The position numbers and the translations under genes are program-made. Source: Pardosa pseudoannulata (lineage: Eukaryota; Arthropoda; Arachnida; Araneae; Lycosidae). Taken from it: a stretch of DNA of 64,000 nucleotides. This document shows, piece after piece, positions 35,063 through 47,874 of the stretch (position 1 is the stretch's first letter; the number at the start of each line of letters is the position of its first letter). Below the pieces are notes generated by a model. The model did no database searches and was not told the DNA's origin. It was given only the letters and a program-made list of their open reading frames with translations. The DNA lies in assembly GCA_032207245.1 (NCBI GenBank), contig CM063507.1, positions 97,042,694 through 97,106,693 of the forward strand, written 5' to 3'.

Positions 35063-35427
35063 TGAGCCACCGTAGCTCATTTTGCAATGGTTACTGAAAG
35101 GTTACAGTTCGGGACTCGAGCCAGCATAAGATCTGCCATGTTCACTAAAGAAGTCTGGGGCACGTAAAATATGTATGTGGTCTCGAAGTCCTCCAAGTTT
35201 TCAATCAATACCTCTGGGGGTGGTATGCCAAGCCTCGGAATCTGCTCCTTGATCCCTGCTCTAAATTGCGAGTACCCAGCAGGGGTAATGGTACTTGTGT
35301 CAATAGCATACCTTAAGTTATGCGTAATCCCCAAGTGGTGCTAAATGGGTAACAGGTCCCTAGCCATATATTGTCATAGAGGTATGTGTTTGTTTTGCAA
35401 GCTGCATTGAAAAAATTAAAAATAATA
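35063..35427 (+). mobile_element. tRNA-derived SINE, family 1 (unit 3)
   Basis: It lies at the same place in the unit as the copies at 17881 and 28043, with flanks ataattattaaaaca (35048-35062) and ataatcattaaggca (35428-35442). Part of the tRNA-like head is shortened. Confidence 0.78.
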
Positions 35428-35673
35428 ATAATCATTAAGGCACAAAGGCATACTCAGGAATGAGAGACAGAGAATTGAAAATACTACTTTTACTCAACAA
35501 AATTTGAAAAATACAGAAAAAAATTTAAAACATACTGACCAACACTGATACAACTTTTATTTCACAAATACAAGTTAATTTTTTTACAAGTATAACTTTT
35601 TAAATTGTTATTCTGTAAAAATTCAAGTTGCAGCTTTACCTTGGATCATTACATCATAACTTAAGCTCTAAGA

Positions 35674-36304
35674 CATGGCTGTAGCCAGAAATTATTTTTG
35701 AAGGGGGGCAGAGGGGAAAGACATTGTTTTATGAATGATACAAAAAGAAAAAAAAACCTGTAGCTTTACTGAAGTATGTGTACTTCTATTGTGTACCATA
35801 ACACAATGGGGTTTTAAAATAAGAAAATGATTAAAAAATGTTATAATGAACAAATTTAAAGTTTAGAATGAAATCTACACAATCAATTTAATATTAAATA
35901 ATATTAAAAACCATTTTTACATTTATTCACTTAAAATACTTGCTAATTTAGCTGTATACCAAAACCTACTCTAACATCATAAGTAGAAGCTATTTTAGAA
36001 GGTAGAATCTGTCTCAAAATAATCACCATGGGTTACCCCAGATAGGAAGATGATATAGAATAGATTGCGGAAAATGATTTTGAGACGAATGACTCTAGGG
36101 GATGGGGGTGTGGGGTATCTAAAAGTCTGATGCCCCGTAAAACATTTATGGCCGAAGCGGTCTCTTTCTGAGAACAATGTGTCCATCCACAGCTAGGCAG
36201 ATGACACACCCACATGCATAGTCAATTTTCTTTCCACGAAACGGTCTTTTGGAATTTCGGGGAGGGACTGGTCCCTTAAATCCCCTCCCTTGCCTACGGC
36301 CTTT
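35674..36304. mobile_element. Non-autonomous hAT-type element, 631 bp
   Basis: The ends form imperfect inverted repeats around ggctgtagccag / ggccgtaggcaag. They are flanked by the exact 8-bp duplication ctctaaga (35666-35673 and 36305-36312). Units 1 and 2 lack the insertion at this point. No transposase is seen. Confidence 0.82.
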
Positions 36305-36312
36305 CTCTAAGA

Positions 36313-37246
36313 TAAAATGTGGTGAAGACTAATGACACAGAAATACATTTGGAAACATAGAGGGCAGTATAAAACAATTCTACTCTTACAAACAAACAGA
36401 ACACATACAAACAGAAACAAAATATGTATTAAATATTATATGTAGTAAAAATATATAAAATTTCTATAGTAAAAATAGCATATACAAGTAATTATAGGCC
36501 TTACATTTTATTTTAATCAGTTATTATACAGTAACTTATTCAGAAATAGCCAAAATTGAATAAAAATTAAGCAAGAAAAACATTTTACTTGCAGACATAT
36601 GTCTATCAGCCAAACCATAAAAATCTACATATCCATCAAAAACTGCATACACGCCCTCCCCCATACGTAAAAAATTATATACCTCTTCCACACATTTTTC
36701 AGTAGCTCACAATCTTTCTTTTATTAGAAAATAATTAAGAATAATAGAACAAATTGAAATATTCAATTAAACTACACATAAATTAAAAAAATAATTCTTA
36801 AAATATTGTCTATGCTAACTGAAATGTGAAAATGCTGAATAGTATTTTTACTGACTACTACTGCAAAAGAAACCAAATGATTAATCTTGGACCAGACTTT
36901 GTATTTCAAAAATTAATTTCGTAAATACATTTTGCCAAATGATTATTCACCATGGTGAATACAAAGATGAGGAACTCATGGTTTTTTAGCAAATGCTCTA
37001 TTAAATATTTCAAAAATAATGTTTATACCCAGTGTGTAATTGAAGATGAATGTGTAAGTAGGATTTTCTTGGAAAAACTCCCTCAGATAAGTGAATTATT
37101 TTGTTACATATGCAGAAGAAAACAGATTCTCAACAGTCTGAGAACAGAGATGTTTTTGGAAGCTGGAATTATCAGAAAATGCTTTCTCACATGCATAACA
37201 AGAAAAAGGTTTTTCGTCAATATAGTTAAAGATGTTTTTTCAAGCT
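36313..37246. repeat. Downstream region of zinc-finger gene 3
   Basis: Unit sequence matching 18480-19400 and 29890-30740. The part from about 37090 still contains degraded finger codons in the minus direction. Confidence 0.65.
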
Positions 37247-38170
37247 TTATCTCTGAGAAAATGTTTTGTCATCAGTATGGGATTGAAGATGATTTTTCAA
37301 GTTGAACCTCCCAGAAAATGTTTTCGTACATACATCACAAGAGAAGGGTTTCTCACGAGTATGGGAAAGGAGATGTTTTCTCAAGCTGGAACTATCAGTG
37401 AATGCTTTCCTACATACTTCACAAGAAAATGGTTTCTCACCAGTATGGGAACGAAGATGTCTTTTCAGGTTGGTACTGTCAGAAAATGCTTTCCTACATA
37501 TATGACAAGAAAACAGTCTCTCACCAGTATGAGAGCGTTGATGTCTTTTTAAATTAGAACTCTTTGAAAATGCTTTGTTACATACAAAGCAAGAAAATGG
37601 TTTCTCACCAGTATGGGATCGAAAATGTACTATTAATTTCCAATTATTAGAAAATGATTTCTTACAGACATCACAATAAAATGGTTTCTCATCAGTATGG
37701 CAACGAAGATGTTTGGTCAAGGCGTTACTGTCACAAAATGCTTTCTGACATAAATTGCAAAAAAACTGTTCCTCACCAGTATGGGAACGCAGATGCCTTT
37801 TGAAATACGAACTGTCAGAAAATGCTTTATTACATACATTACAAGAAAATGGTTTCTCACCAGTATGGGAACGAATATGTACTTTTAAGTTGGAGCTCCG
37901 AGTAAATATTTTCTTACATACATCACAAGAAAACAGTTTCTCATGCGGATGTTTTTCACCAGTATGGGATTGTAGATGTCTTTGTAAATGAGAACTGTAA
38001 GAAAATGCTTTCTTACATACATCACAAACAAATCTTTTTTCTGGAGTATGGGAACGTAAATGGTTATCTAAATGACATTTTTGAGAAAATGATTTGTTAC
38101 ATATATCACATGCAAAAGGACATTCCTTTGAATCTAGTAAATTAAAATGGTTTAAATCAACTATCTCCAT
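37247..38170 (-). CDS. C2H2 zinc-finger protein 3 (307 residues)
   Basis: The frame starts [14 protein letters not shown] at 38170 and has ten complete C2H2 fingers. The linker between fingers 2 and 3 is lengthened (TGEKHPHEKL instead of TGEKP), apparently by a partial linker duplication. The C-terminus ends DDKTFSQR: as in gene 1, the step from the DEK linker to FSQ lacks about ten codons of a finger, after which a stop follows and degraded fingers continue. It is a probable nuclear DNA-binding protein with no other domain. It shares the truncation with gene 1 but not with gene 2. Confidence 0.78.
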   Translation of the reverse strand: MEIVDLNHFNLLDSKECPFACDICNKSFSQKCHLDNHLRSHTPEKRFVCDVCKKAFSYSSHLQRHLQSHTGEKHPHEKLFSCDVCKKIFTRSSNLKVHIRSHTGEKPFSCNVCNKAFSDSSYFKRHLRSHTGEEQFFCNLCQKAFCDSNALTKHLRCHTDEKPFYCDVCKKSFSNNWKLIVHFRSHTGEKPFSCFVCNKAFSKSSNLKRHQRSHTGERLFSCHICRKAFSDSTNLKRHLRSHTGEKPFSCEVCRKAFTDSSSLRKHLLSHTREKPFSCDVCTKTFSGRFNLKNHLQSHTDDKTFSQR

Positions 38171-38239
38171 ATCAGGAAAAAATAAGATTTTGATTATTAT
38201 GAGTTAATCAATTATTAAGATATTTTGCAGTAAAAATAC

Positions 38240-39100
38240 CCTAATTTTCGGCGTATAATCCGCAGGTACGAATTTCGGGATATTTTCAGAGAAAATTATC
38301 GTATAATCCGCAGCGGCGTATAATCCACAGATTAAATTTCCATTTTAATCTTAATTTTAATTTAATCTTAATCTTAATTTAAATTTTAATTTCCATTTCA
38401 ATGTATATGCAAAAAGTATTTTATCTTACAGTGTTAATAAAACTTAAAATTTGAACTCTTTACTTAATCATAACATTTTCTTTAAATTAAAAAAAGTAAT
38501 CTAATAAAGTGAAAATTTGGATATATTTAAAAATTTTTATATTTAACCACAGTAAACATATAGTCAAAATATTTACATTAATTAGTATAGAAAAAATGAT
38601 GCAAATAAATTATTCGAATCCATATTTAAATAAAAAAAGTGTTAAATTCTTAAAATGCATAGTTTCATTTTAATTTAATATGGTTATTTGCGATCTGAGT
38701 TAAAATTTTAAACTGATAGTTATGGCACAATCTGGCGATCTAAAAGTGAACAAATTGAAGAATGCTGCAAAATGTCGCTATTTCAGATTATACATGTGTT
38801 ATTTCTTGATAGAAATAAATATACAAAATGTAATATATTAACTTAATCAGGTATTTTTATCCAAACCGCTGTTTCCTTGGCTAAATAGAATTTTTAATCC
38901 TTATTTAAAAAAAAAAAAAAAATATGTCAGTTTATATATGAGCAGGTGCTGCCATCTATTATTCTTTATTAAAGATATTTAAAAATTTATAATAAAAATA
39001 ACTTTTAACAACAAATAATACGCGGCGGCGTATAATACGCATTAGAAGGAAATTTAAACTTTTTTAATGTATAATCCACAATTATACGCAGGAAATTATG
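38240..39100. mobile_element. Non-autonomous DNA element with GTATAATCCGC repeats, 861 bp
   Basis: It is absent from the same place in units 1 and 2 (aaatactcctaaac). The ends are imperfect inverted repeats (cctaattttcggcgtataatccg and the complement of the right end, cataatttcctgcgtataatt), apparently flanked by atac (38236-38239 and 39101-39104). Further gcggcgtataat motifs occur inside near both ends. No transposase is seen. Tc1/mariner or pogo-like origin is possible but not shown. Confidence 0.7.
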
Positions 39101-42100
39101 ATACTCCTAAACAATATATAAGCCTATGATAATAAATTAAGACATCACATTAGATAAGTTATCTATACAACATTTTTCCTATATCTGATCCACTTTTGAG
39201 CAAGTCTCTATTATTTAAAATTACTTTATAAAACTTTCCATCTTCTTACTGGAGATCATGGAGACTAAACTTTATAAAATGCTGCAGATTTTGTAGACCA
39301 TTTTATTGTAAGGCCCATATAGATATAGTGCCCACAGATGTAATTTTTTATTTTTAAAACATATATTAGAACTCTAACCTTTTCAATATGTATTTACAAT
39401 TGTAAAATATTCTGCATTAAAATAGAAGTCCCTCTGACACAGAAATCAATTCAGTATTTTGTTGGACTCTCCAGCACCAAGGGTAGAGAAACACTCTAAA
39501 ATTATTATAACCTGTAAAAGAAAAAAAGACATACTACAGTTAAAGTTTTATCTAAATGTTTTATTGTAACATTATAATATTTAATGTAAAATTATTTGTA
39601 ACTTAAACAGTTAAGTAATTATTTTGAAGTAGAGATATAATGCTGTATTATTATTATTTTAGCAGGGGAAAGTGCTAGACAGAGGTTTAAAAATGATAAC
39701 TTTTTTGATGATTATGATTTTTAATAATTAATGATAATTAATGATTTTTTTTAATACATAAATAGAAGATACCATCAACAGCATCAAAATGTAAAATAAC
39801 TCATACCTTAGTATTTATAAAAGAAAATTAGGATTAAAATATTCTTCCTTTAGTAGTAACATTTCTGACTGAATGACTTTTTTTTTTTCTTTTACTTTTT
39901 GAATTTGACATCATATCCATATTTTTACAACTTAAAACTCTAAATGAGAATTTAAATAAATAAAAACATAAATTGCCAAACATGAAATTTTGCACACTTG
40001 CAGCATTTTGAATCAATTAGGCTAATAATAAATGAGTAGGGAGCAGTGGTTTTGCTGACCAAGTACTGACCAACTTCTGTATACAAATCGACAACTAAAA
40101 GTTAAATTTTGTAAAATAACCCGTTCTTACTGTATTATTAAAAAATGTAAGTTGTAAGTAGACTTTGGAATAAATTTTATAAGATCTAGCATGATCTTTT
40201 TAATGCATGTATAGAAGACAACAGTATCAGAATGCATAACATATACCTTAGCATTTATAAGAGAAAATTAAGATTTAAATATTCTTTCATTAGTAATGAC
40301 ATTTCTATGAGATCCCCTTTTTCCGATTTCTTTTTTTTTTTTTTTTTGAATTTGATATCATATCCATATTTGTACTCAAACTTAGAATCAAAATTAAAAA
40401 CATAAATTTAGAACATGAATGCTAAAATTGCCAAACAGGAAATTTTGTACACTTGCAGCATTTTGAATCAATTAGGCTAATAAAAAATGGGTAGGGAGCA
40501 GTTGTTTTGCCTTATTTTATAATTTTATGCAAATCTAAGTAAAGAAAAACATGCAATTCTACCTTTGGAAAGAAAGTGATTTAATTTGATAAAATAAATT
40601 TTAATATTACTTACTTTGACTATAGGATTAATACAATTGTAAAAGTAAACTATTAAACTTGCAAACGAGGTATATGCCTATATGCCTTTATGACAATACA
40701 AGGCTGCGAAGCTATTACAGATTTAGCACCACCCAGGGACAAGTTTTGTTTAAGGTATGCTACAGACATAAGTAATATTACCATTCCTGAGTGTCCTTGT
40801 AATTTAGAAGCAGAGACCAAGCACAAAATCCCCAGGCTTGGATTGCTATATACAGAGGTATTATTTCAGAATTTTGAGGGCAATGTGACCAGAAACATAT
40901 TTATGTGCCCTAGTCACCTTTAACGAACATGGGACAATGAAATCTTAATCACTAGTCCTAAAAAATTTTATCTGAACTAATTTTAAATTTATTGTTTTAA
41001 AAGAAGATTTATCAGCAACCACTTATATTTCTGAAGTTTTACTTTTAACTAAATATACAGTCACTATGAGTTTTAATTTAAGGTAGGGAGCAGTGTTTAA
41101 ACTTATAATTTTATATAAATCTAAATCTAGAATGCCATATAATTTTACCTTTTAAAAGAAAAATTAATTTGATTTGACATTTTAATGTTGTTTATATTAT
41201 ATAGGGTTATGGTAATTGTAAAAGTAAACGATTAAACTTGCAAACCAGCTAGATACTTTATAATATATTCAAAATCATTGAAATGCAATTGAACAAATAT
41301 GTAATTTATTTCAAAAGCACTATTATAAATTATGTGGACAAGAGGAAAAACTATTTGAAGAAACTCTTTTCTCCACAGGTTTAATATATTATAAAAATTA
41401 ATTAAATGCTTCTAATAGTGCATAGAAGCAAATACACAATTTGTTATCATGAAGAATATATTTTACTTAAGAAATAACTAGAATATATTATTGTATTGCA
41501 TTCTATTTTAAATCATATTTTTTAATGGTAAAAAATCTAAATGAATGCTGCTATAAAGAATCTAAGTAATATTTATTAGAGTATGTTTTGGGCTATAAAC
41601 ATTGAAGTAGAATTTGTATATTTCTTTCACTATACATTATTTATACTTATTTTGTCAAACTTGAATGTTTAGAACTTTAATTAAGAATATCTATATCTTT
41701 GTCACTTCTTGAAAATATTATACAAAAAGTGATGCAGTGTTTAAACTTATAATTTTATATAAATCTAAGTCTAGAATGCCATGTAATTTTACCTTTTAAA
41801 AGAAAAATCAATTTGATGAAATAAATTCTAATATTGCTCCTACAATATAGGCTTATGGTAATTGTAAAAGTAAACTACTAAACTTCCAAACAAAGTATAT
41901 ATTTTGTAATATATTCAAAATCACTAAAATGCAGTTTATCCAGCATATAATTCATTTCAAAAGCACTGCTGGACAAGAGGAAAAACTATTTGAAGAATCT
42001 CTTACTTCAACAGTTTAAATATATTATAAAAATGAATTAAATGCTTCTGATAGTGCACAGAAGCATATAGAAATGTACATAATTCATTATATGTAATATA

Positions 42101-43240
42101 AACATATATAAGAAGTTACATTGCATTTCACTTTGTCATATTTTTTTATGATGAAAAAGCTAAATAAATACTTAATGAATGTTCCTATGATGCATGAAAG
42201 CAGTATATAAAACTTCAAAGTAGAATTTTTATGTTTCTTTCATTATACGTTACTTATTTTGTCAACCGTGAAACGTGTGGAATTTTAATTAATAATTAAC
42301 CACAATATCTTTGTCACTTTTTGATGAAATTATACAAAAATGTGTTTGTTAAGCAATTACCACAGGAATTCATAAACTGACTTATTTGAAGCATAAAATT
42401 ATGGTGTTAGGCTTGTAAACATGCAAGATATGAACATTCCTGCTATTTATTTTATTTTTTTTTTTAATTACTCAGCAACTGCTCTTTCATACTTCCCAAT
42501 ATCAATAAGTACTATGCACAATCCTGCTTCTACTGTATTAAATATTATGTGAAAGTAAAATATTCCTGTCATTACAAATACTAATCTTAATCTTTTATGA
42601 ATGAGAAATTGAAAATTAATGATATGAAAAACTTTGGATTTCACATATCTGGAATTGAAAAATATATAAATGACACTAAAAGAATGTTCACACAGGTTTG
42701 GATACTGAAAATTACGGAATTTTTAAAAGTTTTTTTAAAGCTTCTTCAATTATGATTTGCAAAAACATATTCATATTTATAAATTTATTTGCCCAGACTT
42801 GTTAGTGCGGGGAAGAAGCACCATTTGCTTTACTGTTTTGTTACTCAAGGACATTGCTGAAAACCAAATCTGGATAATTATGAACATCCATGGAAGCAGA
42901 TGGATTCAAATCCTGTAACTCTGGTTATAAAAAGCAGCACAAATTTCATTTGCCATACAGGCTAGTAATAAAGAAAATTATGAAAAGTTTTCCCAAAATT
43001 ATAATATATTAGTTTTATTGCTGCATTGGATGTTAAAGAAGTAATGTCCTGTTGAAATTGTTTACAACTTTTGTTTATAACGATCCATTAAAAGCAAAAG
43101 ATTCATTACAGACTTACCAATGATACTCCTGATTCTTTAGGCCCCACTGTGAAACCAATGTACCTGAATCACTCCTTTGGTTAATTTAGTAATCCTTTTC
43201 CTTCACTAAAATCTCAAATGTCTACAATTATCATGTCGAT
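39101..43240. repeat. Upstream region of zinc-finger gene 3
   Basis: Unit sequence in the standard order but longer than in other units. One cause is a local repeat (the gcagtgtttaaacttataatt segment at about 41090 and again at 41734). Another is an inserted degenerate SINE (40675-40934). No complete gene is seen. Confidence 0.65.
40675..40934 (-). mobile_element. Old 5'-truncated family 1 SINE, minus strand
   Basis: The reverse complement follows the SINE body from ccatgttcgttaaagg through aatacctctgtat and aagcctgggga to gcagccttgtattg. It lacks the tRNA-like head and differs much more from the other copies than they do from one another, so it is an older insertion. Confidence 0.7.
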
Positions 43241-44345
43241 TTTGGGGACCTCCTAACCAAAGTTTATTTTTATTATTACCAACCATCTTATGGAAACCCA
43301 GTTAATGGTGCACACCCTTATACAATGTCTCACCCAATCAAAATTGGAGATACGGTCTTGTGCTTAAGTGCTTCAATGAAATCTACTACTGCAAAAAATC
43401 CCTGCGAAAGTTTAGCTCCCTTTTACCTTTGCGCCAAGCTGTACGTCAAATAAAAGGGGCGTGGTTTACTCGAAGTAATGAGTCGAAAGATTAACAATTC
43501 GATTTGTAAAACGACTTATTTTAGCAGAAATCGGTTCAAAGTGATGCAGCAACATGTTTTCAGACTTAGGGTGCTACCACATTCACTCCGACTAGAGTCA
43601 CGCGCGACATAAACGCCATAATGACGTCAAGAATCACCAAGAAGGGGAATTTGGTACCATATTTAACGCCCGGCTGCCTTAAGTCGTCCATCTATTTCAC
43701 TTTTGAGACATACTAGTCACCGAGTATTTAATACGTGGAATAGCATATACAGTGTCGCAGTGAAAACAAAAATAAAGATAGCAGGAGGTCTCGTGCAAGC
43801 ATTTATTGATATATAAAGGTTTAGATGTCACGAGAAACTATTTCCCCGTACTTGTTTAAATATTAAAAATAGTTCCTAAATACCTATAATTTGAAAATTT
43901 ATATTAAATCTTATTTTCAAAGCTTTTTGTAAAAGTTAAAAGATGTTATTTAAAAAAAACTATATATTAATCAAGAACTCATTTTAAAATAATAAACATT
44001 TACCATTCGAATTATACAAGAATAGGAAAATAATAAAGCCGAAAGAAGATTTATTAGGTATGTGCATTTGGAGTAGACACATCACTATTAAATTCCCATT
44101 AGGCTAATTGTGATGTAAACATATAAAACATATTCATAAATTAGAAGTGTATCAATAAAAACACAAAATAAAATAAAATGGCTCAAAAATAACAAATTTA
44201 GAAAATAACAAACATTATAAAATGAAATATCTAAAGCGCGTTTTGTTAATTAATTTTATCAATTAATAAAATATTGTAGACAGAAAAAGTCCAGAAGTAA
44301 ATAGTATCTCTATAGTATCTTAAAAGTATTAATAAAATTTCCCTA
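43241..44345. other. Mixed non-coding segment with an interspersed repeat (R family)
   Basis: Bases about 43398-43565 (ggggcgtggtttactcga, and attcgatttgtaaaacgac followed by ttattttagcagaaatcggttc) recur at 52688-52785 and 53397-53545. The remainder is AT-rich. No coding sequence is recognised. Confidence 0.6.
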
Positions 44346-44757
44346 TTATTAATAATATATCTTTTTACTCTATAATATTCATATTTAGAATTTTATAAAA
44401 GGTATTTAAGAATTTTAAAAAATTTAATATTTTTTCTAAACATAAAATTGGCAAATTAATAACATCAGAGTTCTATATCAACGTATAAAAACTTTGTGAT
44501 TATTCCGATCAGTGAATTAGGAAGGTATCAGTTTTTAAAAACATCTATTAAAATGACATTTTGCAATCGCATATATCTAAGCATATGTGAATAGCTGCAT
44601 AATATTTACATAATTAGATGCCTAGTCTTAAATTAATTACAAAAATTATACAGATGATACAATTTAATAAGCAATTAGATTACTATTTATATCTTTATTA
44701 GTATGTAAATCTTGTTACTTAATAACAATATTGTGGCAACGCCAATATCCCTCCGCT
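44345..44757. repeat. Duplicated AT-rich block shared with 23640-23975
   Basis: See the block at 23636. The two copies diverge at the end of cttgttacttaataacaata, where different sequence follows in each. Confidence 0.65.
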
Positions 44758-44759
44758 CA

Positions 44760-44850
44760 GCATGTACTTGCAGATTTATTTTGCACATGAGCTAGCTGTA
44801 CGAGAGGTAAGGAAAAATTTCCAGAGATATCAGTTGGGAAAAAAGTGGCA
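44760..44850. repeat. Segment S, repeated at the other end of LINE A copy 2
   Basis: This stretch of about 90 bp (gcatgtac to gtggca, including gcagatttattttgc and tttccagagatatcagttgg) recurs with few changes at 50577-50666. There it lies inside what should be the leader of the LINE. Its nature is unknown. Confidence 0.8.
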
Positions 44851-44881
44851 TGTGTTATGTTAATAAATTTCTGTGAAGTTT

Positions 44882-45133
44882 GTTGGTTGGTTGGTTGGTT
44901 GATTGAAGTTTAATGGCGCTAAATCCTCTAGGGACAAACTGCGCCAAACAAGATGGAAAAAAAAAAAATTACAGGTTCAAAAACAGATTAAAGCAACTAT
45001 AAAAATAAAACATACAACATAAAGACACGAAAAAAATTGAGTTATATACAGATTAACAAGAATTGAAAATTCAGTGAATTGAAAATTGAAAGATTACAAA
45101 TTGAAAATTAGAAAATTGAAACACAAACAAAAA
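44882..45133 (-). other. LINE A copy 2 3'UTR and tail
   Basis: Tail (ttgg)n is followed by ttgaagtttaatggcgctaa and gccaaacaagatgg. The last 67 bases of this region occur alone, in the opposite orientation, at 55258-55324. Confidence 0.8.
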
Positions 45134-47874
45134 TTAAATTTCGGTATAAAAACCAGATTGACGAAGAAAGGGGAACAAGTTTGGATGTGGAGTTTCCCCG
45201 ATGATTAAATTAAGATTAGGAGATTGGTTACCAAAAAATTTTATATACAATGATTTAGAACAAACACAAGAGGTTAAAATATGTGCGACTGTGTATGGTG
45301 TCTTGCAATACGCACACTGTGCAGGAGCTTCACCGAGCAAGAGATGGGCATGGGTGAGCCTGCAATGACCCACTCGTAAACGAGTGAGTATTACGTCATG
45401 TCTCCTAGAAGGGAGTTGAGACCATTTCATTATCTTGGTTTTAATTTCCCGCAGTTTATTTGAAAAAATGTTATCCCAGGACATCTGCCATTTATCGTGT
45501 AAAAGATGTTTGATGTAAATTTTCAAGTCAGGATAAGGAAGACCAGTGTTGAGAAAGTCGCTTGCAGACCTGGTAGCCATGTCCACAAGTTCATTGCCTT
45601 TAATGCCGACATGAGAGGGAACCCAGCTAAAAACTAGCGAGATTCCCATGGAGGTAAGGTTAGTTATTGTTGTAAGAATTTTGAAAATAATAGGATTATT
45701 ACAGTTATTTGATTGCAATGAATTAAGAACACTTTGGGAGTCTGTATAGATAATAAAGTTTTTACTATTGTGATTCATCAATTCTTCTAAAGCCTTCAAG
45801 ATAGCAAAGGCTTCAGCAGAAAAGATGGAGAGTTTAGGATGGAGTCTGTAGCTATTGATTTGATCTTTAATAAGGTATGCACAGCTGACATAGTTAGTGG
45901 ATTTTGAACCATCTGTGAAGACAGAGGTGTAATTTTTATAAATTGCTTGTGATCTTCAAAAATTTGTTGATAAATGATATTGCTAGTTGAATTTTTGTCA
46001 AATGACTTAAAGGGGTTTATTATAGTAAAAGTAGGAGTGTGCCAAGGATGTATTCCAATAGCTGTGGGTATTGTATCTATATTGTCTAAGTTAAGATCTC
46101 TTAAAATTTCATTTATCCTTCCCTGAAACGGCAGAACACAAGAAGGTCTAGCATTGTATAATCTCTTGAGGTAATAATTGAGTGTATGTTGATGAATGGG
46201 ATGGTTGATATAAGATGACGTTCTGAAGTAATACTGAAGAGATAACATCTGTCGACGTAATTCAAGAGGAGCGTCACAGCAGTCAACGTAGAGACTTTCT
46301 ACAGGAGATGTTCTAAAAGCTCCGGAACACAATCGAAGAGCGGAATGGTGAATGGTATTCAGCTTTTGAAGGACAGAAACGCGTGCTGACCCATATACAG
46401 GACATCCATAGTCCAGTTTTGAGCGGATGATGGCATGATAGATCTTAATTAGGGAAGCGCGATCAGCTCCCCATGAGGTCTTAGAAAGGATTTTGAGGAT
46501 GTTGAGCTTCCTTTCGCAATTTTTCCGCAAGTTTGTGATATGGGGTGCAAAGGTTAGTTTTTTGTCAAAAATGACGCCGAGAAAATTCACCTCATTCACA
46601 ATGTTGATGTTATTTCCAAGCAACTGGATCTCTGGGTCTGGGTGCAGACCTCTTTTTTTGCAAAAATGCACACAACACGTCTTTGAACTTGAAAAGCTGA
46701 AACCATTCTCCATCGCCCACTTACTGATCTTGTTAACTGCAGTCTGGAGTTGTCTGTTAATAAATCTCATATCCGCTCCTTCACATGAGATATGGAGATC
46801 GTCGACATACAAGCTTCCATTAACAGAGGGAGGTATCTCGTTCAGAATCCCATTGATTGCAATAATGAATAGAGTCACACTCAACACGCTTCCCTGAGGA
46901 ACCCCTTCTTCTTGAATAAAAGTGCGAGATAGTGTATTTCCTACTCTAACTCGGAAATTTCTTAAGGCCAAAAAGTTTTGTATAAAAATAGGCATATTAC
47001 CACGCAACTCTAAATTGAACAGTTGCTGTAAAACCCCATGACGCCAAGTGCGGTCATATGCCTTTTCTATATCGAAGAAAACCGACACCAAATGTTTTCT
47101 TTTAACAAAAGCATTCCGGATTCTGGTTTCCAACTCCATTATATTATCTAGCGTACTCCTTCCACGACGGAAACCACTCTGAAATTTGGAGAGGTAGTTA
47201 TTTTCCTCCAGGTAGTATATCAGACGAACGTTTATCATTTTTTCCAGAATTTTGCATAAACAGTTCGTCAGAGCTATTGGACGGTAGCTGAGAGGATTCG
47301 TGGGGTCTTTATCAGGTTTTAAAATGGGGATTACAATAGCCTCTCTCCACGAGGAAGGAAAGCTATGTTCTCTCCATATTCTATTGTAAAGTTTAAGAAG
47401 GTTGAACATCGAAACTGAAGAAAGGTTTTTTATCATTTCGTAGGAAAAATTATCCGGACCAGCAGAAGATTTATGGACTTTCTGCAAGGCTCTGTATAGT
47501 TCGAAAATGGTGAAGTCAGTATTATAGTTAAAGTTAAGCGTAGTTTGAAAGTTTATTGGTTTATTTTCGACTAGGTTTTTAAGTTTTGTAAAAGATGCAG
47601 AATAATTTGAACTAGAAGAGATATGAGCTAAGGATGAGGCTATTGTGTTGGCTATGTCATCAAGAGAAGTTATTAGGTTATTATTATAATTTAAAATTTG
47701 GATTTGGTTGTTTGGGTAAACGCCTGAACAGCGCTTAACTTTTACCCATAAATCTTTACTGGAAATGGAGGAAGAGATACTGCTAATATAGTTAACCCAC
47801 GAATCTCTCTGGCTACGTCTTAAAGTGCGGCGGAAAATACTTTTGCATTTCTTATAATTTGTAAAATTCTCCAT
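45134..47874 (-). pseudogene. LINE A copy 2 ORF2, reverse transcriptase and RNase H
   Basis: The reverse transcriptase frame (47874-45796, 692 residues) has GFRRGRST (about residues 234-241), FFDIEKAYDR, GVPQGSVLS and the catalytic YVDD at 356-359. A thumb and connection region with SKLDYGCPVYGSA follows. RNase H begins in this frame but shifts near 45955. In the next frame it shows FTDGSKS, SAEAFAI, YTDSQSVLNSL and SHVGIKGNELVD, to 45134. Only two single-base changes (near 47870 and 45955) separate this ORF2 from continuity, and every catalytic motif is present, so the copy decayed recently. Confidence 0.88.

Noticed and set aside
43801..44345. AT-rich block considered as an origin or matrix attachment region
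   Set aside because: High A+T is general in this window and no specific motif supports such a role.
46493..46897. 134-codon plus-strand frame opposite LINE A reverse transcriptase
   Set aside because: It overlaps the conserved reverse transcriptase motifs on the minus strand and shows no protein similarity of its own.
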